DNA of 64,000 nt. Source: MAG-120531 sp038125995 (GTDB taxonomy: Bacteria; Bacteroidota; Bacteroidia; Flavobacteriales; Flavobacteriaceae). Positions 51,366 through 59,965 of this stretch are shown piece by piece (position 1 is the stretch's first letter; the number at the start of each line of letters is the position of its first letter). The stretch spans positions 62,001-126,000 of the forward strand of contig JAYPEX010000004.1 of NCBI GenBank assembly GCA_038125995.1. The letters are read 5' to 3'. The notes below the pieces were generated by a model that was not told where the DNA came from, did no database searches, and saw only the letters and a program-made list of their open reading frames with translations. Position numbers and translations under genes: made by a program.

Positions 51366-53363
51366 ATGGAGTTTAAAGTCGAATCCAAATTCAAACCCAC
51401 AGGAGATCAACCTCAAGCTATCAAAGAATTAGTTCAAGGAATCAACGATGGAGTTACGCATCAAACCCTACTAGGAGTAACGGGTTCTGGAAAAACTTTT
51501 ACGGTTGCTAACGTTATTGAAAGCGTACAAAAACCAACCTTAGTCTTAGCCCATAACAAGACCCTAGCCGCTCAGCTCTATTCAGAATTCAAACAGTTTT
51601 TTCCCAACAACGCAGTAGAATACTTCGTTTCTTACTACGATTACTACCAACCAGAGGCTTATATTCCTGTTACAGGAGTCTACATCGAAAAGGATTTATC
51701 CATTAATGAGGATATTGAAAAGATGCGACTCAGCACCACTTCTTCCCTGCTTTCTGGAAGAAGGGATGTCATTGTCATAGCATCAGTTTCTTGTTTATAC
51801 GGTATTGGTAATCCAGTCGAATTCAAGAAAAATCTAATTGAACTTGAAACCGATCAAGTCATTTCAAGAACAAAATTATTACACCTATTAGTTCAAAGTC
51901 TCTATTCCAGGACAACCGACGAGTTTAAAAATGGGAACTTTAGAATCCATGGAGATGTTGTAGATGTGTTTCCTTCCTATACCGATCACGCTTATCGAAT
52001 TCACTTCTTTGGTGATGAAATAGAAGAATTGGAACTCTATGATCCTCTTAACAACAAGACCTTATCCAAAGTCAATCATTTGAGAATCTATCCGGCAAAT
52101 ATGTTTGTGACTTCTCAAGATGTACTTCAAAATGCCATTCATCAAATTCAAGATGATTTGGTCAAGCAAGTCAATTACTTTAAAGAGATTGGCAAATATC
52201 TTGAAGCTAAACGCTTACAAGAACGCACCGAATTCGATTTAGAAATGATACGAGAACTCGGCTATTGTTCTGGTATTGAAAACTATTCTCGCTATTTAGA
52301 TGGCAGGGATCCAGGAACGAGGCCTTTCTGTCTTTTAGATTATTTTCCTAATGATTTTCTAATGGTGGTCGATGAATCCCATGTGACGATTCCTCAGGTT
52401 CACGCTATGTATGGAGGAGATCGTTCAAGAAAAGAAAACCTAGTGGAATACGGTTTTCGATTACCAGCCGCTATGGACAATAGACCTTTGAAATTTGAAG
52501 AATTTGAAATGCTTCAAAACCAAGTCCTCTATGTGAGTGCTACTCCAGCTGATTACGAACTCGCTCATTGCGAAGGTGTGTACACGGAACAAATTATTCG
52601 TCCAACTGGATTATTAGATCCCATTATCGAAGTTAGACCTTCTGAAAATCAAATTGATGATTTGATGGAAGAAATCAGACAACGAGTTGAAAAGAATGAA
52701 CGTACTTTAGTAACAACCCTTACCAAACGTATGGCTGAAGAGCTCACTAAGTATTTGACTCGATTGCAAATACGCTGCTCATATATACACTCAGATGTAG
52801 ATACCCTTGAACGCGTTGAAATCATGCAAGATCTTCGCAAAGGAATCTATGATGTACTCATTGGAGTCAATCTCCTAAGAGAGGGCTTAGATCTTCCAGA
52901 GGTATCTCTTGTGGCGATCATAGACGCAGACAAAGAAGGCTTTTTGAGATCACATCGCTCGTTGACTCAAACAATTGGTAGAGCTGCTAGACATCCCGAT
53001 GGAAAAGCTATTTTGTATGCTGATCAGATCACTAAAAGCATGCAACTTACCATCGATGAAACCACCTATAGAAGGGAAAAACAAAATGCTTATAACAAAG
53101 CAAATAATCTTACACCAAAAGCATTAAACAAAAGTCTTGATAATGTTTTGACTAAAAACTCAGTATCTGCGTATCACTTTGAAAAGAAAGAAAAATTAGC
53201 TCAGGAAAAAGATGTTGAATACCTTAGCTCAAGTGAACTCGATAAACGTATAACCAATAGAAGAAAGCTAATGGAAAAGGCTGCCATGGATTTAGACTTT
53301 ATAGAGGCAGCAGCTCTTAGAGATGAAATCAAGTTGTTACAAGATCAAAAGAAAAAACTATGA
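51366..53363 (+). CDS. uvrB: UvrABC system protein B
   Basis: UvrB verifies DNA damage and loads UvrC in nucleotide excision repair. The 665-residue protein has QTLLGVTGSGKTFTVANV (Walker A), the damage-probing hairpin YYDYYQPEAYIP, MYGGDRSRKENLVEYGFRLP, LYVSATPADYE, GVNLLREGLDLPEVSLVAI and QTIGRAARH (helicase motifs), and a C-terminal UVR domain (DLDFIEAAALRDEIKLLQ) that contacts UvrC. Length is usual. Its stop overlaps the dipeptidase start (ATGA), an unusual partner for a repair gene. Confidence 0.97.
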   Translation: MEFKVESKFKPTGDQPQAIKELVQGINDGVTHQTLLGVTGSGKTFTVANVIESVQKPTLVLAHNKTLAAQLYSEFKQFFPNNAVEYFVSYYDYYQPEAYIPVTGVYIEKDLSINEDIEKMRLSTTSSLLSGRRDVIVIASVSCLYGIGNPVEFKKNLIELETDQVISRTKLLHLLVQSLYSRTTDEFKNGNFRIHGDVVDVFPSYTDHAYRIHFFGDEIEELELYDPLNNKTLSKVNHLRIYPANMFVTSQDVLQNAIHQIQDDLVKQVNYFKEIGKYLEAKRLQERTEFDLEMIRELGYCSGIENYSRYLDGRDPGTRPFCLLDYFPNDFLMVVDESHVTIPQVHAMYGGDRSRKENLVEYGFRLPAAMDNRPLKFEEFEMLQNQVLYVSATPADYELAHCEGVYTEQIIRPTGLLDPIIEVRPSENQIDDLMEEIRQRVEKNERTLVTTLTKRMAEELTKYLTRLQIRCSYIHSDVDTLERVEIMQDLRKGIYDVLIGVNLLREGLDLPEVSLVAIIDADKEGFLRSHRSLTQTIGRAARHPDGKAILYADQITKSMQLTIDETTYRREKQNAYNKANNLTPKALNKSLDNVLTKNSVSAYHFEKKEKLAQEKDVEYLSSSELDKRITNRRKLMEKAAMDLDFIEAAALRDEIKLLQDQKKKL

Positions 53364-54886
53364 ATAAAGTACTAACGGTTCTCGTGAGCGTAATCATCAG
53401 TTTTACGACTGCAGTAAAAGCTCAAAAATTAAAATCAGACAAGATCTTTAGTTTAGCGGAGGAGTTGACTCCTAAAGCCTTGGTAAATCTAAAGGATTTT
53501 ATAGCAGTAGCTAATGATTCTAAGATTCAAGAACAGTTGGATAAGAATCTAAATTATTCAAAAGGGCTTTTAGAAAATTTAGATTTTAAAACTCAGATCA
53601 TCACCACTGATGGAGTTCCAGTTCTTTTAGCTTCTAAGACTGTTGACTCTAACTTACCTACAGTTTTATTTTACCTTCAAATCGATGGACAGCCTGTCAA
53701 TGAAAGTAGCTGGGATCAAAAAGATCCTTATCAAATAGTAATTAAAGAGCAACAAGTTGATGGGAGTTGGAATACTATCCCTTTTGAGAACAGCTCAGTA
53801 TCTAATAAAGATTGGAGAGTTTTTGGTAGATCTGTATCTGATTCTAAAGGCCCTAGCACTGCTCTTTTAACAGCTTTAGAATACTATCATTCCAAGAAAT
53901 GGAAGACTGCATTTAATGTTAAGCTACTTCTAGACTTTCAAGAAGAAATGGGTTCACCAACTCTTGAAAAAGCTGTAATTGAAAATAAAAGTTCATTTGA
54001 TGCCGATTATTTAATCATTATGGATGGCACCAGAGATGTGAGTAATAAACCTACTGTGACCTTTGGTGCTCGTGGTATCGTAACTGCTACCCTTACGGTA
54101 TTTGGACCAAAAGAGCCATTGCATTCTGGTCAATACGGAAACTACGCTCCCAATCCTGTCTTCAAGGCATCGAGATTAATTGCTAGTATGAAAGATGAAA
54201 GTGGAATGGTGCTCATTGATGATTTTTACAAGGGTATCGTACTGAATGATTTAGTAAATGCAGAACTTGCCAATGCCAGTATGGATTCCCTAGAATTAAA
54301 CGAGCGATTGGGAATTGCCATTGAAGAAATGGTATCTAATTCCTATCAAGGATCCCTTCAGTATCCTTCCTTAAATATAAGAGGTCTACAAGCAGCCTGG
54401 ACGGGAAAACAAGTTAGAACAATCATTCCCGATAAAGTGGTCATTGAAATTGATATGAGAACTGTTAAAGAATCAAAACCTGAAGATTTGATTGAAGCTC
54501 TAAAAAATCACATCGCAAAACAAGGGTTTGAATTAATCGATGGAGAACCCACAGATGAGGAACGATCTATGTATGAGAACATAGCAACACTTAGCTATAA
54601 AATAGGATCTAAACCATTTAGAACATCACTATCCAGTCCTATTCGAACACTTATGGATGATTGCTTACAGCCCTTATTTGGAGATCAATATGTGTTGACA
54701 AGAACTACGGGTGGTTCACAACCCATAGCTCCATTTATTACAACACTAAATGTGGATGCTGTATCTCTTCGAATTCCTAATCCAGATAACAACATCCACG
54801 CACCCAACGAAAACTTACGCATAGGAAACCTTACAGAAGGAATTGCGAGTATACTTTCACTATTACAAACCCCAATTCAAAACTGA
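53360..54886 (+). CDS. Exported M20 dipeptidase-like protein with an altered metal ligand
   Basis: A 508-residue protein with a signal peptide (LTVLVSVIISFTTAVKAQ). The M20 dipeptidase frame is complete: FYLQIDGQPV, GRSVSDSKGPSTALL (bridging Asp), FQEEMGSP (catalytic and metal Glu), IIMDGTRD (metal Asp), LHSGQYGN (His) and TTGGSQPIAP near the end. In the first motif the family normally has HxD, but here position 107 is Gln (codon CAA), so one zinc ligand is replaced. It may be inactive, bind one metal or act on other substrates. It is coupled to uvrB and to the small YehS-like gene. Confidence 0.85.
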   Translation: MNKVLTVLVSVIISFTTAVKAQKLKSDKIFSLAEELTPKALVNLKDFIAVANDSKIQEQLDKNLNYSKGLLENLDFKTQIITTDGVPVLLASKTVDSNLPTVLFYLQIDGQPVNESSWDQKDPYQIVIKEQQVDGSWNTIPFENSSVSNKDWRVFGRSVSDSKGPSTALLTALEYYHSKKWKTAFNVKLLLDFQEEMGSPTLEKAVIENKSSFDADYLIIMDGTRDVSNKPTVTFGARGIVTATLTVFGPKEPLHSGQYGNYAPNPVFKASRLIASMKDESGMVLIDDFYKGIVLNDLVNAELANASMDSLELNERLGIAIEEMVSNSYQGSLQYPSLNIRGLQAAWTGKQVRTIIPDKVVIEIDMRTVKESKPEDLIEALKNHIAKQGFELIDGEPTDEERSMYENIATLSYKIGSKPFRTSLSSPIRTLMDDCLQPLFGDQYVLTRTTGGSQPIAPFITTLNVDAVSLRIPNPDNNIHAPNENLRIGNLTEGIASILSLLQTPIQN

Positions 54887-55161
54887 TGACCAATAACGAC
54901 GTACTAAAGAAATTAAGAGTTGCACTTCAACTAAGAGATGAAGACATTGTAGAAATTTTAAAAATGGCAGATTTAAGGGTATCCAAATCAGAATTAGGGG
55001 CCTTTTTTAGAAAGGAAGATCATCCCAAATACATGGAATGTGGAGATCAAATTCTCAGATATTTCCTAAATGGACTAGTGATCTATTTAAGAGGAACGAA
55101 AGAAAAACCTAAAAATCCAGCAGAGTCTTTAAAAACAAAACCTAAGGCAACTATCTATTAA
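54886..55161 (+). CDS. DUF1456 protein (YehS-like), single-repeat form
   Basis: A 91-residue protein whose sequence NNDVLKKLRVALQLRDEDI and MECGDQILRYFLNGL match the second half of E. coli YehS almost word for word. YehS is about 156 residues with two such repeats; only one is present here. The function is unknown. The ATG shares a base with the dipeptidase stop (TGATG). A Lys-rich tail (KPKNPAESLKTKPK) follows the repeat. A hairpin lies directly after the gene. Confidence 0.85.
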   Translation: MTNNDVLKKLRVALQLRDEDIVEILKMADLRVSKSELGAFFRKEDHPKYMECGDQILRYFLNGLVIYLRGTKEKPKNPAESLKTKPKATIY

Positions 55162-55200
55162 TAACAAAAAAGCCGATGAATAACATAGGCTTACTTGTTA
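55162..55200. terminator. Possible hairpin terminator between yehS-like and sucC genes
   Basis: TAACAA/TTGTTA and AAGCC/GGCTT pair to an imperfect 11-pair stem with a small internal loop and a 13-base apical loop. It lies between two convergent genes. T-runs are weak, so termination strength is uncertain. Confidence 0.4.
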
Positions 55201-55216
55201 TGAATGAGTAATTAAC

Positions 55217-56413
55217 TTAAGAAGCTAATACTTCTTTTACTTTATCAGCTGCTTCTTGGAATTGAACTGCTGAATGAACAGCGAGTCCTGATTGATCTAA
55301 GATTTCTTTAGCCTCAACTGCATTTGTTCCTTGAAGACGTACAATAATTGGAACTTTAATTTCGTCTCCCATGTTTGTATAGGCATCAACAACACCTTGT
55401 GCCACACGATCACAACGTACAATACCACCAAAAATATTGATCAAGATTGCTTGAACATTTTCATCTCTTAATATCAATCTAAAAGCTTGTTCAACACGCT
55501 TAGCATCTGCTGTACCTCCAACATCCAAGAAGTTTGCAGGTTCACCACCAGCCATTTTGATCAAATCCATAGTTGCCATTGCAAGACCTGCTCCGTTTAC
55601 CATACATCCAACGTTTCCATCCAAGTCAACATAGTTCAACCCAACTTCTTTAGCTTCAACTTCAACAGGATTTTCTTCTCTTGTATCTCTCATTTCAGCA
55701 TAAGCTGGTCTTCTGTAAAGAGCATTATCGTCTAATACTACTTTAGCATCAACAGCTAAAATTTTATCGTCAGAGGTTTTGAGAACTGGGTTGATTTCAA
55801 AAAGTGAAGAATCACTTTCCACATAGGCTTTGTACAAAGAAGCGACAAATTTTGTCATCCCTTTAAATGCTTGACCATTAAGACCTAAATTAAAAGCAAT
55901 TTTTCTAGCTTGGAACGGCATTAGTCCGACTGAAGGATCAATTTCCTCGGTAAAGATTAAATGTGGAGTATGTTCTGCAACTGCTTCAATATCCATTCCA
56001 CCTTCTGTAGAGTACATGATCATGTTTCTTCCAGTTGCTCTGTTTAAAAGAACAGAGATATAGAATTCAGAAGTTTCACTATCACCAGGATAATACACAT
56101 CCTCTGCTACTAATACTTGGTGAACTTTTTTACCCTCAGCAGAAGTTTGGGGAGTTATTAAATTCATTCCGATGATATCAGATGCAATTGATTTAACCTC
56201 ATCTAAGTTTTTAGCGAGTTTTACTCCGCCACCTTTACCTCTACCACCAGCGTGAACCTGTGCTTTAATCACATGCCATCCGGTACCAGTTTCTTCAGTT
56301 AAACGCTTTGCAGCTACTACTGCCTCTTCTGGTGTTCCGGCAACAATTCCGCGTTGTACTCCAACACCAAAGCTCGCTAAAATTTCTTTTCCTTGATATT
56401 CGTGAAGATTCAT
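55217..56413 (-). CDS. sucC: Succinyl-CoA ligase (ADP-forming) subunit beta
   Basis: SucC with SucD converts succinyl-CoA to succinate in the TCA cycle, making ATP. The 398-residue protein has an N-terminal ATP-grasp (MNLHEYQGKEILASFGV, VHAGGRGKGGGVKLAK) and a C-terminal CoA-ligase domain (GCMVNGAGLAMATMDLI, ANFLDVGGTADA, ILINIFGGIVRCD). sucD is not in this window, as often in Bacteroidota where the two subunit genes are apart. An exact -7 element stands 22 bases upstream of the start, and lysA runs in the opposite direction. Confidence 0.96.
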   Translation of the reverse strand: MNLHEYQGKEILASFGVGVQRGIVAGTPEEAVVAAKRLTEETGTGWHVIKAQVHAGGRGKGGGVKLAKNLDEVKSIASDIIGMNLITPQTSAEGKKVHQVLVAEDVYYPGDSETSEFYISVLLNRATGRNMIMYSTEGGMDIEAVAEHTPHLIFTEEIDPSVGLMPFQARKIAFNLGLNGQAFKGMTKFVASLYKAYVESDSSLFEINPVLKTSDDKILAVDAKVVLDDNALYRRPAYAEMRDTREENPVEVEAKEVGLNYVDLDGNVGCMVNGAGLAMATMDLIKMAGGEPANFLDVGGTADAKRVEQAFRLILRDENVQAILINIFGGIVRCDRVAQGVVDAYTNMGDEIKVPIIVRLQGTNAVEAKEILDQSGLAVHSAVQFQEAADKVKEVLAS

Positions 56414-56435
56414 ATGTTTGCTTTATAATTCGGTA

Positions 56436-56443
56436 CAAAAATA
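56436..56443 (-). promoter_or_regulatory. -7 promoter element of sucC
   Basis: The minus strand reads TATTTTTG, an exact TAnnTTTG, 22 bases before the sucC ATG. No TTTG -33 box stands at the usual distance. Confidence 0.55.
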
Positions 56444-56524
56444 GAAAAACATAAAGGAATATTAACTATTAAAAAGCCTTAGTTCATTAATTTTTTTAAT
56501 TAATATCGTTACGAATAAAACAAT

Positions 56525-56543
56525 TTGTTTAAAAATTAAACAA
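56525..56543. repeat. Inverted repeat between the sucC and lysA promoters
   Basis: TTGTTTA and TAAACAA are perfect 7-base arms around AAAAT. The repeat lies between the two divergent promoters, 15 bases before the lysA -33 box. It could be an operator; the binding protein is unknown. Confidence 0.4.
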
Positions 56544-56557
56544 TTACCCTATACCTC

Positions 56558-56588
56558 TTGTGTGAGACCGATCTAAAGCATATTTTTG
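56558..56588 (+). promoter_or_regulatory. Promoter of lysA
   Basis: TTG at 56558-56560, a 20-base spacer and TATTTTTG (exact TAnnTTTG) at 56581-56588. The lysA ATGs at 56599 and 56608 are 10 and 19 bases after the -7 box, so the leader is very short. Confidence 0.65.
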
Positions 56589-56598
56589 AGGAAAATTT

Positions 56599-57843
56599 AT
56601 GTCCCTCATGAAGAACAAAGATCTATTAGCGATTGCAAAAAAATTTGGAGCACCTGTATACGTTTACGACGCCGATAAAATCAAAAGTCAGTACGAACGT
56701 CTTTCTACTGCTTTTTCAAATGTCCCACATTTAAAATTAAATTACGCTGTTAAGGCACTATCAAATATCAGTGTTTTAAGGCTGATGAATAGTCTTGGAG
56801 CTGGATTAGACACAGTTTCCATTCAAGAGGTTGAATTGGGACTAGCAGCAGGTTATAACGCTTCTGATATCATATTCACTCCTAATGGAGTTTCTCTTGA
56901 AGAATTAGAAGAAGCCGCATTACTTGGTGTACAAATCAATATTGACAATCTATCTTTATTAGAGCAATTTGGTTCAAAGCACCCAAATACTCCTGTGTGT
57001 ATTCGAATTAATCCACATGTTATGGCAGGTGGAAATGCCAATATCTCAGTAGGTCATATCGATTCTAAATTTGGAATCAGTATTCACCAAATTCCACATA
57101 TTCTCAGAATTGTTGAATTGACAGGAATGAATATCAATGGAATTCATATGCACACTGGAAGTGACATCTTAGATATCGATGTTTTCCTTTATGCATCTGA
57201 AATTTTATTTGACACTGCGAAACACTTTAAAGACTTAGATTTTATCGATTTTGGATCTGGATTTAAGGTTCCTTATAAAGAAGGGGATATTGAAACCAAT
57301 ATCGAAGAATTAGGAAAAAAACTATCGAGTCGTTTTAACGATTTCTGTAAAGAATACGGCAAGGATTTAACACTTGGATTTGAGCCAGGTAAATTCTTAG
57401 TAAGTGAGGCTGGCAAATTCTTAGTCAAAGTCAATGTCGTTAAACAAACTACATCGACTGTATTCGCTCAGGTTGATTCAGGTTTTAATCATCTGATTAG
57501 ACCAATGTTGTACGGTGCTAAACACCACATCAGCAATATTTCAAATCCCATAGGAAAAGATCGTTTCTATTCTGTTGTAGGATACATTTGTGAGACAGAT
57601 ACGTTTGCAACCAATGTAAAAATCGCAGAAATTAATGAGGGTGATATTCTTGCGTTAGACAATGCCGGAGCTTATTGTTTTTCAATGGCTAGTAATTACA
57701 ACTCTAGGTTTAAACCCGCCGAAGTGCTTTGGTACAACGATCAAGCTCATTTGATTCGAGAACGAGAATCGATGGAGGATCTTCTCAGAAATCAAATCGA
57801 TCTCAAGGGAGTTTTTACTAAAGAAGCTGTAAGCGTACAATAA
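56599..57843 (+). CDS. lysA: Diaminopimelate decarboxylase
   Basis: LysA decarboxylates meso-diaminopimelate to lysine. The 414-residue fold-III PLP enzyme has the PLP lysine in LNYAVKAL (Lys52), HMHTGSDI, IDFGSGFKVPY, EPGKFLVSEAGKFLVKV and the partner-subunit GYICETDTFA. Two in-frame ATGs exist, at 56599 and 56608; the second leaves a more normal leader after the -7 box. dapD of the same pathway lies at 42240, outside this transcript. A hairpin terminator follows. Confidence 0.95.
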   Translation: MSLMKNKDLLAIAKKFGAPVYVYDADKIKSQYERLSTAFSNVPHLKLNYAVKALSNISVLRLMNSLGAGLDTVSIQEVELGLAAGYNASDIIFTPNGVSLEELEEAALLGVQINIDNLSLLEQFGSKHPNTPVCIRINPHVMAGGNANISVGHIDSKFGISIHQIPHILRIVELTGMNINGIHMHTGSDILDIDVFLYASEILFDTAKHFKDLDFIDFGSGFKVPYKEGDIETNIEELGKKLSSRFNDFCKEYGKDLTLGFEPGKFLVSEAGKFLVKVNVVKQTTSTVFAQVDSGFNHLIRPMLYGAKHHISNISNPIGKDRFYSVVGYICETDTFATNVKIAEINEGDILALDNAGAYCFSMASNYNSRFKPAEVLWYNDQAHLIRERESMEDLLRNQIDLKGVFTKEAVSVQ

Positions 57844-57873
57844 CTAAAGTTACACAACTTTAGACCTTTTATT
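57844..57873 (+). terminator. Hairpin after lysA
   Basis: CTAAAGTT, an ACAC loop and AACTTTAG form a perfect 8-base stem at 57844-57863, starting on the base after the lysA stop. The T-rich tail (CCTTTTATT) is imperfect, so termination is likely but possibly leaky toward the next gene. Confidence 0.65.
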
Positions 57874-57900
57874 GTACATTAGTAAACTAATTAAATCTTT

Positions 57901-58413
57901 ATGAAATTAATTTACACTCTAGTCATTAGTCTTATGATAGGAGCGCTTCAACAAATCCAAGCTCAAGAAATCAATTGGATGAGTTGGAATGAGGCTGTTG
58001 CACTTCAAAACTCTGAAGAAAACCCAAAAAAAATGTTTATCGATGTATACACTGACTGGTGTAAATGGTGTAAAGTAATGGACCAGAATACCTTTCAAAA
58101 TCCAAAAGTTGCGACCTATATGAATGAGAATTTTTATATGGTAAAGTTCGACGCTGAAGGAAAAACTCCCATCACTTATGATGGAAAAGTATTTAAGTTT
58201 GTTCCTAATGGAAGAAGTGGTTATCACGAACTTGCGCTAGCGCTTCTTCAAGGAAAACTCAGCTACCCAACTGTCGTTTTTTTAGATGAACAACAGAAAA
58301 TGCTGACACCCCTAACGGGATATCAAGAAGTCGATCCCTTTTTAAAGGTTGCTGTCTACTTTGGTGATGATATCTACAAAACAAAAGATTGGCCCACTTA
58401 CGCAGGCCAATAA
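57901..58413 (+). CDS. Exported thioredoxin-fold protein
   Basis: A 170-residue protein with a signal peptide (IYTLVISLMIGALQQIQAQ) and one thioredoxin domain: FIDVYTDWCKWCKVMDQNTF contains the CxxC pair (CKWC), and YPTVVFLDEQQKML carries the cis-Pro. It resembles DUF255/thioredoxin_7 proteins of Bacteroidota that act as periplasmic disulfide reductases or oxidases. The client is unknown. It lies between lysA and guaB and has no operon partner on its strand other than lysA, from which a terminator separates it. Confidence 0.85.
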   Translation: MKLIYTLVISLMIGALQQIQAQEINWMSWNEAVALQNSEENPKKMFIDVYTDWCKWCKVMDQNTFQNPKVATYMNENFYMVKFDAEGKTPITYDGKVFKFVPNGRSGYHELALALLQGKLSYPTVVFLDEQQKMLTPLTGYQEVDPFLKVAVYFGDDIYKTKDWPTYAGQ

Positions 58414-58443
58414 CTTTCTAAGATCATATTATTCAAGTAATTT

Positions 58444-59916
58444 CTATCTACTGTAGTTAGGAGACTCTTTGGTAATGGTTACATCATGTGGATGTGATTC
58501 GTGTATTCCACTTGCTGTAATTTTTACAAATCTTGAAGATTCTTTAAGTGTTGGAATATCTTTAGCTCCACAGTATCCCATACCCGCTTTTAAACCACCT
58601 ACGAATTGGTGAATACTCTCAAAGAGTTCTCCTTTGTAAGGAACTCTACCTACAATTCCCTCTGGTACAAGTTTTTTGATATCGTCTTCTACATCTTGGA
58701 AATAACGGTCTTTAGACCCTTGTTTCATCGCTTCAACAGAACCCATACCTCTGTAAGACTTAAACTTACGACCTTCGTAGATAATCGTTTCTCCAGGTGA
58801 TTCTTTAGTTCCTGCTAATAGTGATCCGAGCATGACACAGTCAGCTCCTGCTGCTATAGCTTTTGGAATATCTCCTGTATAACGGATTCCTCCATCTGCA
58901 ATCACTGGAACACCGGTTCCTTTAATCGCATCTGCTACTTCGAGAACCGCTGAAAACTGAGGAAAACCTACACCTGCAACGACACGAGTCGTACAAATTG
59001 AACCTGGTCCAATTCCAACCTTAACGGCATCTGCACCTGCTTCAACTAAATACTTAGCTGCTTCGGCAGTTGCGATGTTTCCGACAACAACATCAATTTG
59101 AGGAAACTTAGACTTCACTTCTTTAAGTACACTTACGACTCCTTTGGTATGCCCGTGAGCAGTATCGATAATAATCGCATCCACTCCAGCATTGACAAGT
59201 GCCTCTGCTCGATCGACTGCATCTCCAGTAACTCCAATTGCAGCAGCTACTCTCAATCTACCGTATTCATCCTTATTAGCAATCGGTTTTTGACCGAGCT
59301 TGGTGATATCTCTAAAAGTGATTAATCCAATCAGTTTGTTGTCATCATCGACAACAGGAAGTTTTTCAATTTTGTGCTTCTTTAAAATAGCCTCAGCCTG
59401 AGTTAAAGAAGTTCCAGCTGAAGCTGTCACAATATGCTCAGAAGTCATTACTTCTGAGATCTTTTTGTCGTTTTTCTTTTCAAAACGCAAATCTCTATTA
59501 GTAACAATCCCCAATAATTTCTTATGATCATCTACTACTGGAATTCCTCCAATACTGTATTCTCTCATTGCGTCATTAGCATCCTTTACTGTAGCACTTA
59601 TAGGTAGTGTTACTGGATCGATAATCATTCCACTTTCAGCTCTTTTAACTTTACGAACTTTTAGGGCTTGTTGTTCAATAGTCATGTTTTTATGCAACAC
59701 TCCAATACCACCCTCTCTGGCCATAGCAATAGCCATTTTAGATTCAGTAACAGTATCCATCGCTGCAGAAACAATAGGAACATTAAGGCTAATGTTTTTA
59801 GTGAATTTTGATTCGATAGACACTTCTCTTGGAAGTATTTCCGAATACGCTGGAATTAATAGAACGTCGTCGTAAGTTAGACCTTCTCCAATAATTTTAT
59901 TTTGATGAGCTTCCAT
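58444..59916 (-). CDS. guaB: Inosine-5'-monophosphate dehydrogenase
   Basis: IMPDH makes XMP from IMP, the committed step to GMP. The 490-residue protein has the barrel start GLTYDDVLLIPAYSEILP, two CBS domains (about 95-205, with the motifs IGGIPVVDDHKKLLG and KLPVVDDDNKLIG) that sense purine nucleotides, the active Cys loop GPGSICTTRVVAGVG and the flap YRGMGSVEAM. guaA, the next enzyme, is at 12386 in this window. It has its own -7 promoter element, and the HMG-CoA lyase gene upstream on the same strand is a separate unit or read-through. Confidence 0.97.
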   Translation of the reverse strand: MEAHQNKIIGEGLTYDDVLLIPAYSEILPREVSIESKFTKNISLNVPIVSAAMDTVTESKMAIAMAREGGIGVLHKNMTIEQQALKVRKVKRAESGMIIDPVTLPISATVKDANDAMREYSIGGIPVVDDHKKLLGIVTNRDLRFEKKNDKKISEVMTSEHIVTASAGTSLTQAEAILKKHKIEKLPVVDDDNKLIGLITFRDITKLGQKPIANKDEYGRLRVAAAIGVTGDAVDRAEALVNAGVDAIIIDTAHGHTKGVVSVLKEVKSKFPQIDVVVGNIATAEAAKYLVEAGADAVKVGIGPGSICTTRVVAGVGFPQFSAVLEVADAIKGTGVPVIADGGIRYTGDIPKAIAAGADCVMLGSLLAGTKESPGETIIYEGRKFKSYRGMGSVEAMKQGSKDRYFQDVEDDIKKLVPEGIVGRVPYKGELFESIHQFVGGLKAGMGYCGAKDIPTLKESSRFVKITASGIHESHPHDVTITKESPNYSR

Positions 59917-59939
59917 GGCAATTAAGGATTAATTGCGTG

Positions 59940-59947
59940 CAAATATA
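59940..59947 (-). promoter_or_regulatory. -7 promoter element of guaB
   Basis: The minus strand reads TATATTTG, an exact TAnnTTTG, 23 bases before the guaB ATG. A -33 TTTG is not seen at the normal spacing. Confidence 0.55.
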
Positions 59948-59965
59948 CATATAAAAAATAAGTTT

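Noticed and set aside
57919..58227. A 102-codon open frame antisense to the thioredoxin-fold gene
   Set aside because: It is the shadow of a clear gene with a CxxC motif and signal peptide on the plus strand.
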